The notes below the pieces were generated by a model that searched no databases, had not been told where the DNA came from, and saw only the letters and a program-made list of their open reading frames with translations. From Prinia subflava (lineage: Eukaryota; Chordata; Aves; Passeriformes; Cisticolidae), in assembly GCF_021018805.1 (NCBI RefSeq), contig NC_086283.1:15327162-15391161 (forward strand): a DNA stretch of 64,000 nt, written 5' to 3'. A program made the translations under genes and the position numbers. Positions 14,926 to 26,738 of the stretch are shown here, piece after piece (positions within the stretch are counted from its first letter, which is position 1; the number at the start of each line of letters is the position of its first letter).

Positions 14926-16070
14926 ATCCGCTACAGTGAATAACTGCTAATTAGCATGATTAATCTATAAGCCTTTCCCTGTACCTATCTGCAAAAAGCC
15001 CAGCATCCCTGGCTGGGTAAGGGCAGTCTTCTTCTTGCCCCAAGTCCAGCTGCTTCTCTCCATCCCTGAAAGCTCCTTGGCCAACAACCCCATGGCTGCT
15101 TCCCCTCGTGCATGCTGGCCCTCTAACCCTTCTAATTACAGCTGATCAATCTTCGTATCTATTCTTACAGACAGTAAGATCTTTCAAATACTGCTTCTTG
15201 TGAATTTGCAAGGAGAAAAAACCACATCAAGCCAATTTGAAGGCAGCAACAAACCATTTGGAGCTAGAGGATAGCAGGCCTTCTCTTCTGAGCAAACACT
15301 GAGGTTTTCAAGCCAAATTTACTTGGCTGAAAGTCAGAATATGAGGACTCTTATGAGGGAGCCAAGTTACAATCTTAGCATGATGTTCTATAATCAGTAA
15401 ATCAGTATTTAGTATGCATTTATTAAGGCTGGGATTTCCAAAAGCATTTAAGAGTGAGGTACACAATGCACAGGTATAACTTTCCCTCTGAATGGATTAT
15501 ATCACACCACTAGGATTCCCTGCAACAAACAAGACACAAAGAAAATCAAAATTCAACAATCAACTTTGAGGAAATCCAGGGGCCAGAACAGGCCTGAAAT
15601 CCAGACATTTTACATCAGATCACTGTTCTGGTGGAAATCTCTCATTTCCAACAATATCTCACTCAGCCAAGATGATTCCAAGAGCCAAGTGCCTTTAAAA
15701 AAACCTGCTTACCTACAGAAAATCCCACTGCACAGCTGAAGAGCCATTAAATAAACACAAAACTCTTTGACTCGGTGCTGTCAAGAGTAGTATGTCTGAG
15801 CCTAACATGATTTGCTTGTATGGGAAATCTGCCTACCTTTCTACAGCACTGCGGATAAACTTCTACAAGAGCGTGGTAAACTATAGTTCTACGTTTTACT
15901 GAAAGGCAGACAGACTACACCGCTGGATAGCTCAGGTCCTTAGAAGTTGCTGTTCCTAATTTGTCATTACCTAGAACATTTTTCACATTTTTAACATTTC
16001 TTTTTGTAAGGGTGATTTGCTTTCAGTGACTACATCATATACATAGTGAAAAATAACAGCAACTGACAAT

Positions 16071-16470
16071 CACAGACTCAGAATAGTTTGGGTTGGAAGG
16101 GACCTTAAGGATCATTTGGTTCCAACCCTCCTGCCATGGGCAGGGACACCTTCCACTAGACCAGGCTGCTCAGAGCCCCATCCAACCTGGCCTTGAACAC
16201 TTCCATGGATGGGACATCCACAGCTGCTCTGGGCAACCTGTGCCAGTGCCTCACTCACAGCAAAGAATTTGTTTCTAATGCTGCTTTCAGTTTAAAGCCA
16301 TTATCCCTTGTCCTATTTCAACAAGCCCTGCTAAAATGTTTGTTCTTATCCTTCTTGTAGGCCCCTTGAAGGTGCTGGAAGGTCTCCTGGGGGCCTTCTC
16401 TTCTCCATGCTGAACAAGGCCAACTCTCAGCCTGCCTTCATAGGACAGGTGCTTCAAATCCCTGATCATT
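16071..16470 (-). mobile_element. CR1 LINE, 5'-truncated 3' end (about 400 bp)
   Basis: The plus strand shows the reverse complement of an avian CR1 3' end: a degraded GAATCATA-like terminus, then GTTTGGGTTGGAAGGGACCT, CCATGGGCAGGGACACCTTC, CCATCCAACCTGGCCTTGAA and GGGCAACCTGTGCCAGTGCC. On the minus strand the distal part reads MIRDLKHLSYEGRL, resembling the C-terminal end of CR1 ORF2 (reverse transcriptase protein). The copy is truncated near 16470, typical of incomplete target-primed reverse transcription. Moderate divergence from the familiar consensus suggests an old, inactive copy. Confidence 0.93.
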
Positions 16471-18737
16471 ATACACTATAATACATTATAACAGTATTAT
16501 ATAACATTAACAATAGAAATGTATAAAAGGCAATCTTCCCAATCCTTTGAACTTGTATCTATTTGTGAATATACACAACCCCTCCACTGAACAACTGGGA
16601 TCCTATGTCCCACTCCAGAGGAATCCTCTAGATATCAGGGTTTTCATAGCCTCCATCCTTCCAGGTGATGATGACACACTTCAGCTACGTCATGGAGCCC
16701 TTCTTTAAGCAGGCCCCACATGGTGCAGCACAAGAGATAACACGACACACAGCAAATGATGCCAGCAGCACGGCTGCAGTGGCAAATCCTAGCTTTCCAG
16801 GGGCTAAGCTCCTTGTGACAGAGGGCTCCCACAGGAAGTGCTACTTCACATCCTGCACCTTTTTAACATCTCTGGATGTGTAAAATGAAGGCCAGTTATG
16901 CCTCTCAATCAAAGCACTGCAGACCAATCCCAGTCTCTTTCACACAGGCATATGGCTTAGAAAATCAGTGAACCTGAAATTTGATCTCTTATATGATTTA
17001 TTTGCCATCTTCTCCCATTACACAAATATAAATATAACAGGCATTTTTCTGCAGCCCTGAAATGATTCAGAATTAATACCAGATGACAAAATGGACCATG
17101 TACCAGGAGGGGAAAAGTTACAGTAAAAGCTCCTTCCCATTAATGGGGCCATTCATTCATATGCCCACTATTCCACAGGGGAGCTGGACATAAATTATGT
17201 ATTTGACATCTAGTTATAGACGATTATATCTGACATAATGAAGTTATAATGGAAGGAGTTTGCACATTGTTTGGTTATTAAGTGCCCATTTCTTGTCCCT
17301 GCACCAGGTGCAATGGTGATAGGCCATACAAATCATCCAGAAGAAATGCCAAAATGGGCTCCCTTACTGATAAAGCACCACACATGTTTATTAATTTAAC
17401 AGCTTGTCTTATGTCTCCCCCATCTGCTCATTTAAAACAGCTATTTGCCCTATAAATATTTCAGGAAGAGAGTGTAGCCAAAAATTAGTCTGGCAGAAAA
17501 AGAAAAAAAAAAAAGTTTGAGAAAGGGTCTCTGATGCTGTATGCAGCACTACATTCTTTTTTTTTTTTCACATTGCTCTGGCTCAACAGCTTTTTTTCAA
17601 GCTGGTAATAGGACATTCACTTTAGATTAGTGATGCTTGAAGGTGCACCACCATAGCTGACTCTACTTTCCAGCTGTTGCCACTGTCAGGTGGGGAAAAA
17701 CTTCCACCACTGATGGCAACTGGCAAAACTCAGTGCAGCGGAAAATAAAAGCCACTGTCAAAAGAATCTCCTGGGTGCTTGTCCATGTCCATTTTGAGCT
17801 TATCAGGTCATACGGTGGCTTCAAACAGCCTACAAAGAGTAACATTTCAAGGCATCTTTAAATCACAGTTCAGGATGATCTCCATAGCAAAACTCCTTTA
17901 CAAGACAGTAGCCAGCTGGTAAAAAAAAAGCTTCTTAAGAAATGCCCTTTTAAATTTTTTTTTTCACATTACTAAGAATAATGGAAAAGGTGTTAAATAT
18001 CACTCAGACTGTTCTTTCCCCCCTTTCCCAAAATCCTCAAATATTTTCAAGTGTAAATACTTTGAACAGTTTCCACCAGCACATAGGAGTTAGCACTCCT
18101 CCTTGAGAGACTTTGTTAGCTCCAGCTTTCTGCTAGAGCAAATGCTGTTATCTTATAAATAAACAGCAATGCCCCAAGGTGCTCCTCTGCAGTGAAAACA
18201 CACATTCCAGAGAAATCAGAGCAACAGTCCAGCACCACAGTGAAAACCAAAACGGTGAGCGGTCTGCCATTAACCCTTTCTGACTGTGGAGAGCTACAGG
18301 CAGGACCTCACCGATGGCAGCAAGCAAACAGGAGAACTGCATGCTGGCTGCAAGATTTCCAGGAGCTCTGGCTGCTCTGGATGTGATAATCGCTAGCCCC
18401 AGCCATGCTACCTAATAGAAATTAATAAATACAGAGTATGGCCCATGTTCAAAGCAGCTGCCTGCCCCAGGAACATCAGTGTAGTCCAGAAAAGTGGACA
18501 TTTCAGTACAGACCTGAGCCACAATGGGAGATTTTCTGAGAGTGCTTCATAAAACTGAGAAAAGCATTGTATCAGAGCTCATCCATCTCTTCATCATTTT
18601 GAGGACCCAAACAAGCTCATATCTGTCAATAGATTCCTGCATCCACATCTACCACTCTGCCCAAAACCCACCCCATTGCAAGGTCGACCCGTGTGCAAAC
18701 AGATATCCAGCCTCGAATGAGGCTGCCTATCACAAGG

Positions 18738-18817
18738 AAAAAAAAAAAAAAAACACAAAAAAACCCCACAACTCAAATGAAAAGAAAACAAACAGCAAAA
18801 GAATACAACAAACAAAT
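18738..18817. repeat. Poly(A) run grading into A/C-rich sequence
   Basis: Sixteen A, then CACAAAAAAACCCCACA and A-rich sequence with scattered C and G to about 18817. Confidence 0.85.
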
Positions 18818-19366
18818 CTCTGTAGACAGATTCAAGAACAGACTTTGAAACAAGGCAGCTGCAAATTCACAGTAGACATGAGGCTTGCAGTCACTGCAAA
18901 ACCTTTCCGCTGATGGTGCAAGTGTGGTGACTGGCATTTCCCTTCCACACAACTGGTGCAACACCAGCTACCTGCATGCCTGTTACACACTGCCTTCCTA
19001 AAAGCCACGTGGGATAACAGAATGGTGCTGGCTTGCTGCAATGAGAACTCGCATCCCATGCTGGAGTGAAGGAAGGGGATGCTCTAGTGGGCTCAGGCCA
19101 GCCATGAAAGGGAAATCCTGAGAGATGTCATCCTTGAAAAAAAGGCTGAGCAAAACCAAAGTGCACGACCAAGAAAGCGAAGGATGCAATACAGCATCCC
19201 GGAATCACATAGGGAAAAAGGAATGAGGGTCCTGAGCATAGGAGACCTCAAACAGCATTCACTGCATGATCCTTTCTTGACTTAGAGGCATCAAATTACC
19301 CTCTCTCCTGGACTCTTCCACCTGAATGATGTGAGGTAAAAAAGCTGCCTTAAGAAGCTGGACAGC

Positions 19367-19406
19367 TATATATAGTTAGTTAGTTATATATAGTTAGTTA
19401 GTTATA
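19367..19406. repeat. 18-bp tandem repeat, 2.2 copies
   Basis: Unit TATATATAGTTAGTTAGT at 19367-19384, repeated exactly at 19385-19402, with a partial third TATA. The unit itself has a TAGT sub-repeat. Confidence 0.92.
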
Positions 19407-21251
19407 CAGCTAACTCAGAAGGAGCAGGATGAGTAAAAACAGGACCTCTGAGAGCAGCAGAGGGACACTGTTACGGACTCCTGAGCTGAGAGAATGCCTT
19501 CCCCAGTGGCACTCCAGCAGAAAAAGAAAAAGCCTGGAAAATGAATGAGCCTGGCCAGCTTATAGCAGAGAGCCCTGAACAGCACCTCTCTCACAGTGCT
19601 GGACCTGGGAGGGAGAGGCAGGCAAGCTGGTGTCTCAGGGCCTGGTGAGCACGGGATACATGACCCCATGTGTCAGCTTGAATTAAGGCAAGGAGTGCAA
19701 CTGGGCCTCGCTGCCCAGCTCTCCCCTTTCTCTGGACCTGGGAAGGAGGACAGGGGCTGTGCAATAAGCCCAGCTGTCAGATCCTCCTTCATCATCTGCA
19801 AAGCCATCGACCCTCTCGGGACCTTTAGGAGGGAAAAAAATAAATAAGACCCAGAATGCATACTTACAAAAAGCCTACTCTATTTCTGGTTCTAAGATTT
19901 CACTGTGCTTCTGCTGTTCAGGAAAGGTTCTCCCTCGGAGACTGCAAATGCAAAGGGGGGAGAAATGGCAAAATGGACCCGGGTTTTGAGGAAAGAAAGC
20001 ACAAAGGGACATCTTCCACTAAGCTGGCAAAGAAAGGTGCAAACCCAGCAAAACCTCTGGCTTCCTAATGTGCTAAGGACTAGGGCCAGATTCTGTGATT
20101 ATGGAATATGAATCTATCTGAGGTTTACAGGAAAACCTCCCACAGTGCCTTAACACAGTGCCACAACAACCTCCCTGGCTAGAGAAATGCATGCAGAAGG
20201 ATAAGAACTTCCTGTGCATCCTTTATTTGATATTTATTTCTGGAACTGGGGACCAGTACAGAGTTTTGCTTATCAGGTAATGCTTAGGAAATATACTGAC
20301 TTCAAGCATATCGATCTCCAAGATAACTATTCTCTGGACTTAAACTTAGAAGGAAACCTTTGCAAAACACACCAGCTCAACAGGACAGGAGAGTTTTTCA
20401 GGCTACCTAGCTTTAAATGCCAGACATACGTTTCAAGTTTAGTATGATACGACATATACATTAAAATCTGCTTCTACACTGCTTTATAAATAGTTTTAGT
20501 GCACATATTTGGTGTGTTTAATTCACTTCTTTACTTTGTTTTAGTACCTGGCAGAATTTGAGTATAAACGTTTAGTTTAATTTAATTTATTGCTATACAC
20601 GACAATTCTATAAAATCCCTTTTCAAGCCAGAGTATGAGTGTCACTCTCATCTGTGAAACTTCTTGTTATTGTCAGTAACCAGAGATCCATTTTTAAACA
20701 CAGATTTAATCTTCAGTCTGTGATATCACAACCTGAAGTCTCAGCTATGCCTGGAATTATTCTGTACAAAGAAGGTGTAAACACTTGCATAAAAATCATA
20801 TAGTCACATCCAAATTGTTGGATTGAAAGGAGGAGTAAAAATATAGTTAACAGTGCTTCATATACGGAACTAATTTTACAATAGCCTCAAATTAAAAAGT
20901 GGGTGGGGACTAAGAAGTGCCTTGATGAAAAATGCTGATTCAAGGCTTCATTTCAATTCAGTGATGTATAGTGTCATTACTGGGTGGCTGCACAGAGCAG
21001 TGGCTCAGAGTAATTACCCTGTAATGCACAGTGACACTAATGTACTAGTAAACTACTGCAGTTTATACTCTATTCACCACCAGCGTCAGGACTCTGAAAG
21101 GCAGGTAAAAATCCCCTGCATGCATAAACAATGTGTGTAAATGTCACCAGTGATGAAATCTTTAAAAAAGAGAAGGAAGAGGCAGTTACAAATAAATCTG
21201 TCAGCTGAGAATTGCAACTGCATAGGCCCACAAAAGCACTAAAGCTGTATC

Positions 21252-21269
21252 TTTTTTTTTTTTTTTTTT
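21252..21269. repeat. Poly(T) run of 18 nt
   Basis: Uninterrupted T run between GTATC and GATAATAC. Confidence 0.9.
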
Positions 21270-23724
21270 GATAATACAGGAAGGAAATATGTTTCTCTTA
21301 AAGCATCTTACCCAGGTTCTATTTCCATTTATTACAATTAAAACCGTAAGGTGGCTGCTTCTTTTTGCCACTCTAAGAGCAAGGTTGGCCTGTACCTGGC
21401 TTAGTGCAAGGGGAAGCATGGAAGGGAAATGAAGAGCATCAAAGGAGTAGTCAGAAGCATTAGTGGTTTATGCTGACTGCCATAATGGTTCTCTGGTTTT
21501 AGAGACCCAGCTACAGGAAATGTGAAAGAACACAAACTTAAGGACAGATGTTTTGAGTCCTTTGTTTAAAACAGCTCTTGTGGTTAAGGGAATGAAGCTT
21601 GGAAGCATAACCCAAGCATGTCCTAAGGTGTCAGAAAAAGCAGACAAACAAAAAGGAATTATAAGCCTAATACACTTAGAGAAAAAAGAAAAAATATTGC
21701 AATACTCTAATGAATTCTGGATGCTGAGGCTAGAAATGAAGCAGCAGAGCTTCACATCCCACATCCCAGGGCCAGAGGAAAGCCTTGTTCTTCCCTCAGG
21801 AAACAGTACCAATTACTACATTTTTAACAACCAGTAGTCACCAGCTAAAAGATTGATGCCTCCAGAGCTAACTTTCTCTCTGGCCCTCTCCTGTTACGTT
21901 ACACAAGACTATTCAAATCCTTTTACCAGCACACAGCAGCAATAATACCAGTCCATCCACCATGAGTAGCTCCTTCTTTAAGATCTCTCAAGTAGGGGGA
22001 CGGAGGCCCTGGTGAAAGCCACCAGTGTAGCAGTTCATGTTGGATAAACTCTATTTTAGCCTCTCTGCAAGCACTGCAGCTGTTCTGCCTGACCCACTTT
22101 GCCCTGCTCCTGGTGGCACTGCCATTCATCTTGCTGAGCTAGCTCTGCCCTCATGAACAGCAGATCACTGAAGAGTTTTGTTAGTCTTTAGCTCTTTCAG
22201 TTTGGAGAAAGCAAGAGGTTCTCTGTCTGCTGCTGTTCCAGTATCCTTGAATCTTCTATAGTCTGTTCAGATGCCAAGGCAAAGATTTACATTGACCTAT
22301 TCTAAGTAAGCTCTGATTCATCACCTCAATGACAGACTAGAGCAAGAAGGTCCTGCAAGCCATAACTGTCTCTGCCTCACTAGAGTGCTCTGCTATAAAA
22401 GCAAGGTAGTAAATTTTACCACAGACCTGGAGGTTTTCAAATGACTTAGAAGAAGCTGATGATATGTTCATGTCAAATCCCAGGGTAATTCACTTAAAGC
22501 TGAATGGAGGTTGTGGACTGCCAGGAGATTATACACAACTAGCCTGACTCATTGCAAAACCAGATTCTGAGAGAGGATTGTGAATCTGGAATCATTGCAC
22601 CACCCAGTACATGGCTCCACCTTCCATTTATCCATTGGCAGCAGTTAGAGAAACATGTGCAGACACAAACACACATCAACAGCCTTACAGTGCTGTTGCA
22701 CAATGGTGACAATCACCACGCAGGTCAAATTGGTACTCTTTCTGCCACTGCAGCTCCCTTGGAAAAGTCTGAAAAAGGGAAAAACCCCAAACCCAAGGTA
22801 TAGAATATCTCCAGGCTGGCTTCTTCCTCCCCTTCTTCCACAAAATTCCCTGGGTTTGATGTACTTGCACTTGCAGTGCTGACCAATGAATCCCTTCATA
22901 TTCCTGTACGATTTTCACTTTGCTATTATCTATTCCAAGAAGAAGAAGCTATTTATTTCGGTATCATACCTGAATATTGACCAGCCTAACTGAAAGGAGC
23001 AAAGGGAGGTGTAAGAAGTCTGCACCACCAGATACGCTTGCTTTGGGGACAAGCTCATTTCCCCAGGCCTCAGGGGCAACCACTGGGGAATGATTGTCCA
23101 AATGTGGCAGAGGAATCAAGGGCTTGCATTCATATTGCTTTATTTGCACCATTCAAGACCGGCACCTAGAAACAGCAGGGCTATTCTGGACTTGCTCTGC
23201 ACATATTGGCTACTAGCATTGCTCCCCAGGGCAATCATCCCACCTAAAATTCGAGTCATCCTCTATAATGAACTCCTCATCAAGTCTAGAAAAAAACCCT
23301 TCAAGCAACAGCAATGCAGACTGAATCCAGGTTTGAACCAGTAGAACCCATTCTGTACCCTTTATTCACCTCAGGGGCAGCTGAATTCTGCCCTTTTGCA
23401 TTTTGCTATCAGCTCCCTGTGCCTTTGCACTGCCATTAGGAAAGAAAGGTGCAAGACAGAGGGCAGGACCTCAGGTGTACCTCTCCCTGCAGGAGCAAAC
23501 CAGTAGGGAAAGCAAATCAACCTGTGAAGTGATGGGATGTTCAAAGCTATGTAATGGGACACTGTCATCTCACATACATCTCTCCTGCATGAATTAATTT
23601 ACTCCCCAGAGTGTCCTTGGATGGAGGGTTGGCCATGGAAGCTCAGTGAACAAATGAGTGATATCCACCCGTGCCTGTGGCTGGTTTGGAATGCGAGTGA
23701 ATGGAGACTGTCCCACTGACTCAC

Positions 23725-23805
23725 CCTTGGATGGCGGTCTCTCCAGATCCGAATCCAGGTGGATCGGTGGGGCAATGTAGGAAACCTGCCCATGGTGAGC
23801 CTGAC
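23725..23805 (-). CDS. ADGRL3: ADGRL3 81-nt exon: start of the extracellular stalk after the OLF domain
   Basis: An 81-nt exon with acceptor TTTGTCCACAG (AG at 23807-23806) and donor AAGG|GTGAGT (GT at 23724-23723), phase 1 at both ends. Spliced to the OLF exon (ending GCA G) it continues Ala-Gly-Gln-Ala-His-His-Gly-Gln-Val-Ser-Tyr-Ile-Ala-Pro-Pro and then HLDSDLERPPSK. This matches the segment that follows the OLF domain in latrophilin-3, where mammals as I recall read PVHHGQVSYISPP and HLDSELERPSVK. The segment links the beta-propeller to the Ser/Thr-rich, probably O-glycosylated stalk. The following stalk exon was not found downstream (positions below 23725). The frame continues open for some 40 codons past the donor, but that read-through has no latrophilin similarity. 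Small substitutions relative to the mammalian sequence fit normal divergence of a flexible linker. Confidence 0.93.
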
Positions 23806-24082
23806 CTGTGGACAAATAAGGGGTTTAGTTCTGCTGTTTCCTACAGAGCTCTATCAGGGCTATAGTCAAATACACAGCATTTGGATTTAAAACAGATTTG
23901 CAAGTATATTGTTCTGTGTGTTTTTCACAATGAACTTCCATTTTGTGGAGGCACCTGGTGACAAGCTGAAATCACTTCCATCTCTCACTTTCTCCTTGCA
24001 GATGTAGGTAGTCTGTTGAACTTTAGTTACACTTGGTTTACCACTACTACGTCTACATTACGCCATGTTCTCTTGGAACCTG

Positions 24083-24104
24083 CTCTCTCTCTCTATATAT
24101 ATAT
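24083..24104. repeat. Compound (CT)n(TA)n microsatellite
   Basis: CTCTCTCTCTCT followed directly by TATATATATAT. Confidence 0.88.
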
Positions 24105-25194
24105 GCTATGGAAGAGAATTCAATTTCACACAAGCTCATTCAGTCTGTTAATGTCACTTTAAAGAGGGAAACAAACACTCCTATGTCACAGTCATTTTTG
24201 GAAGAAGCATGGTATGAAGTACAATACCACCTGTTTGTCCCACCTGCAGGAGACACACATACCATTTTTCAGAGCTCAGCATTGCTTTCACATGAGTGGA
24301 AGATTTTTTGGTTCCCAACACCATCATGCAGTTTCTCAGTTGTTAAAGACTCAACCCTTCTGTAGCAATTTGGAGGTAACTAGAAAGAAACTTCTATTTA
24401 TAATAAAAACATTTTTTTACAATTCATCTATTTACTGTACCAATTTACAGGGTTGTTAATCTCTTCTTCTAAACATGGAAAGTTAATGACACATAGATGA
24501 TGATAACAGTTAGAATAACCTTCCCATTTCAAGTAATATTCGTTCTGCAATAAAAGCAGTTGATTTCTCTTAAGAGACACATTCCAAATAATTAATACAG
24601 CTCCCTGTTGACATTTGCTGTTGTTGCTCCAAGCAATTTCCAACCTAGCATCACAGGCAATGGAGCAGTGGTACAGTCTTCAGGCTTCTTTGTAATGACA
24701 TTCAGGAATACCACAAGCACAGTATGCTGGTGCACATAATATGTTGAAAACAACTCTTCAGGGAGATAAAACATTAATGGGAAAGGGGAGAGAGGGGAGA
24801 AAAAAAAAGAAGCGTGTCCGAATGTGCAGGTTATATTTACTGCTTTACACTGAGGATGACTCAGATAATTTGCATTACAACAACTGGACAAAATTCAGGT
24901 TTAAAATCTACCAACACATCATAAATTCTGTATTTGCTTTTAAGTGCTTTAACATGAGAAATCTGCTTCAGGCGAACCCATAGCAAATAACAAGTTCCTC
25001 TGCTTTCCTCTTCTCATGTACATGTTAAAAACTTATTTGATGTTATTAGTGAGCAAAAGTCATCACTTAAGAGCTGCTTGGTTCTGCAGCAGAAACAAGC
25101 GGACGGTCTGCTCTCACTCCGAGCTGCTCAATGTGCAGGATGATCAGTGCCCCTATTATCACAGAACAGTCTCCTCATTTGCTGCATCAAAGAT

Positions 25195-25612
25195 ACCACT
25201 GAAATACAAAATAGCTGAGCTTGGCAGGAAACTCTGGAAATCACCTAGCCCAGCTCAAGGGCAGCAAGAGCCCATAGCAAGTGTCCAATCTCATTTCCAG
25301 TATCCCTAAGAATGGAGACTCTACAATCTCTCTGGGCAATCTGTACCAGTGCTTAGTCACCCTCATAGGAAAAAAAAAAAAAAAAAAAAGGCAGAAAAGC
25401 TTTTCCACTATCTGTCTGTAAGAAGAGCCCGGCTCCATCTTCTTTATTACTTGTCATCATGTACTTATACCTATCAGTAAGTTCCCCTGGATGATCTGGT
25501 CCAGGCTGGATATTCATAGCTTCTTTGCCCATCCCCATAAAGAGATGCTTCAATCCCTTTATCATCATTATGGTCCTTTGCTGGACTTGCTTTGGGCACA
25601 CTGCTGACACAT
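25195..25612 (-). mobile_element. CR1 LINE fragment, diverged, with internal poly(A) expansion
   Basis: Plus-strand blocks in CR1 reverse-complement order: GAAATCACCTAGCCCA, GGAGACTCTACAATCTCTCT, GGGCAATCTGTACCAGTGCT, GTCACCCTCATAGG, AGAGCCCGGCTCCATCTTCT, then AGATGCTTCAATCCCTTTAT and GTCCTTTGCTGGACTT. The minus strand encodes HWYRLPREIVESP, a recognisable variant of the CR1 ORF2 C-terminus. A run of 20 A (25370-25389) interrupts it where CR1 normally has a short A-rich segment. It is more diverged than the copy at 16071 and belongs to a different CR1 subfamily type. Confidence 0.85.
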
Positions 25613-25666
25613 GGTTTATGGTTTATTTTGTTTGTTTATTTTTAATCACATGGTCTTCCTGGGAGC

Positions 25667-25771
25667 AAAAAAACAAACAAACAAAACAAAAAACAAAACA
25701 AAACACAACAACACAAAAAAAAACCCCAAAAAACACAAAAAACAAAACAAAACAAAAAAAAACCCAAAAAA
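25667..25771. repeat. A/C-rich low-complexity tract (AAAAC)n
   Basis: About 105 bp of A with interspersed C on the plus strand, starting 55 bp beyond the recognisable end of the CR1 fragment at 25195-25612. Confidence 0.93.
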
Positions 25772-26009
25772 TTCTGGAGGCTGGATTAAGGAAGATACAC
25801 ACACATTATACAAAAGACTAAAAAACATCTGTGAGTTTGTTTGGACATTCATTACAATTTAGTAATAACTATGAAAGCTTATTATTGCTTTATTAAGAGT
25901 TTTACTTTATATGGAGGAAGCAGTAGCATCAAATGCTCTCCAGTGATAAATGAAACAAGCTGCAGAAAGCTTTTATCTATTTGCTGCTGATGCAAAACAC
26001 AGTACTTCC

Positions 26010-26100
26010 AAAACAAACAAACAAACAAACAAACAAAACCAAAAAAACAACAAAACCCCCCCCAAAACTTCTGTTACTACTACTACACACTACTACTAAA
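26010..26100. repeat. (CAAA)n microsatellite with C run, followed by short (ACT)n
   Basis: Seven or so CAAA units, then A-rich sequence and a run of eight or more C, ending near 26068. A short imperfect ACT repeat follows (about 26075-26100). Confidence 0.9.
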
Positions 26101-26718
26101 AAAACAGACTTCTGTTAGACTGCACACTTTCCACAATGCTAATAATTCAAACTTTGGGTTTTAATAGTCCTTCTCAAAAAAAAGCTATGTAAACAATTGT
26201 TGTGATTCATTTTCTGGGTATGAATGCCAAGTCACTTGTCATTCAGACTCATCAGAGTGTTCACACTGGAGAAACAAGGGGTCTCCACTGTTACTTTTTA
26301 ATCAATAGAATCACATATTCCCTTTGGTTTCACTATAATTGCCAGAGGTGACCTTTGAGACAGTTGAAGCAAGTGGAGGTATCTGAACCAAGGCCTGGCA
26401 ATGGGACTGGTACACAAGCACATTGTCTTCTTGGCTTTAATGGCATTAGAAGTGCTGTCACTCACCCAGTTAAAAACCAAAATTTTAACCAATGGACCTA
26501 TGAAAGGTTTTCAGACTGATAGCACTGACACAGCTCCAATTATCCTGACTGACAGAATGAGCTTTCCCAAGTGAGGCCGACTCCCAGTCCGTGTGGAGTG
26601 AGTTTTGCAGTTTCAGATGCCTGCAAGTCCCAGCCCTAGGAACGAGGGACTCCTATCTCCCTCTCTTCAGCTCCAGTTGCTATAGAAAACCAATTTAAAA
26701 GATGGATGTGAAAGCATC

Positions 26719-26738
26719 AAAAAAAAAAAAAAAAAAAA
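26719..26738. repeat. Poly(A) run of 20 nt
   Basis: Uninterrupted A run after AAAGCATC and before GGCAGAAAC. Confidence 0.9.

Larger units (their letters stand above)
1..23724 (-). other. ADGRL3: ADGRL3 intron downstream of the 81-nt stalk exon (3' end outside window)
   Basis: Starts with the GTGAGT donor at 23724 and runs off the window. I found no further latrophilin exon in it: no frame encodes the Ser/Thr-rich stalk or the HormR domain. It holds one CR1 fragment (16071-16470), homopolymer runs at 7649-7667 (T), 9054-9069 (T), 11824-11843 (A), 18738-18753 (A) and 21252-21269 (T), A/C-rich tracts at 14849-14925 and 18738-18817, a short CA repeat at 7092-7105, and an 18-bp tandem repeat at 19367-19406. 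Nothing else is recognised. Confidence 0.85.

Noticed and set aside
25525..25862. Lys/Asn/Thr-rich and Phe-rich open frames
   Set aside because: They are translations of the A/C-rich low-complexity tract; the same holds for frames over 49905-50148 and 51096-51454.
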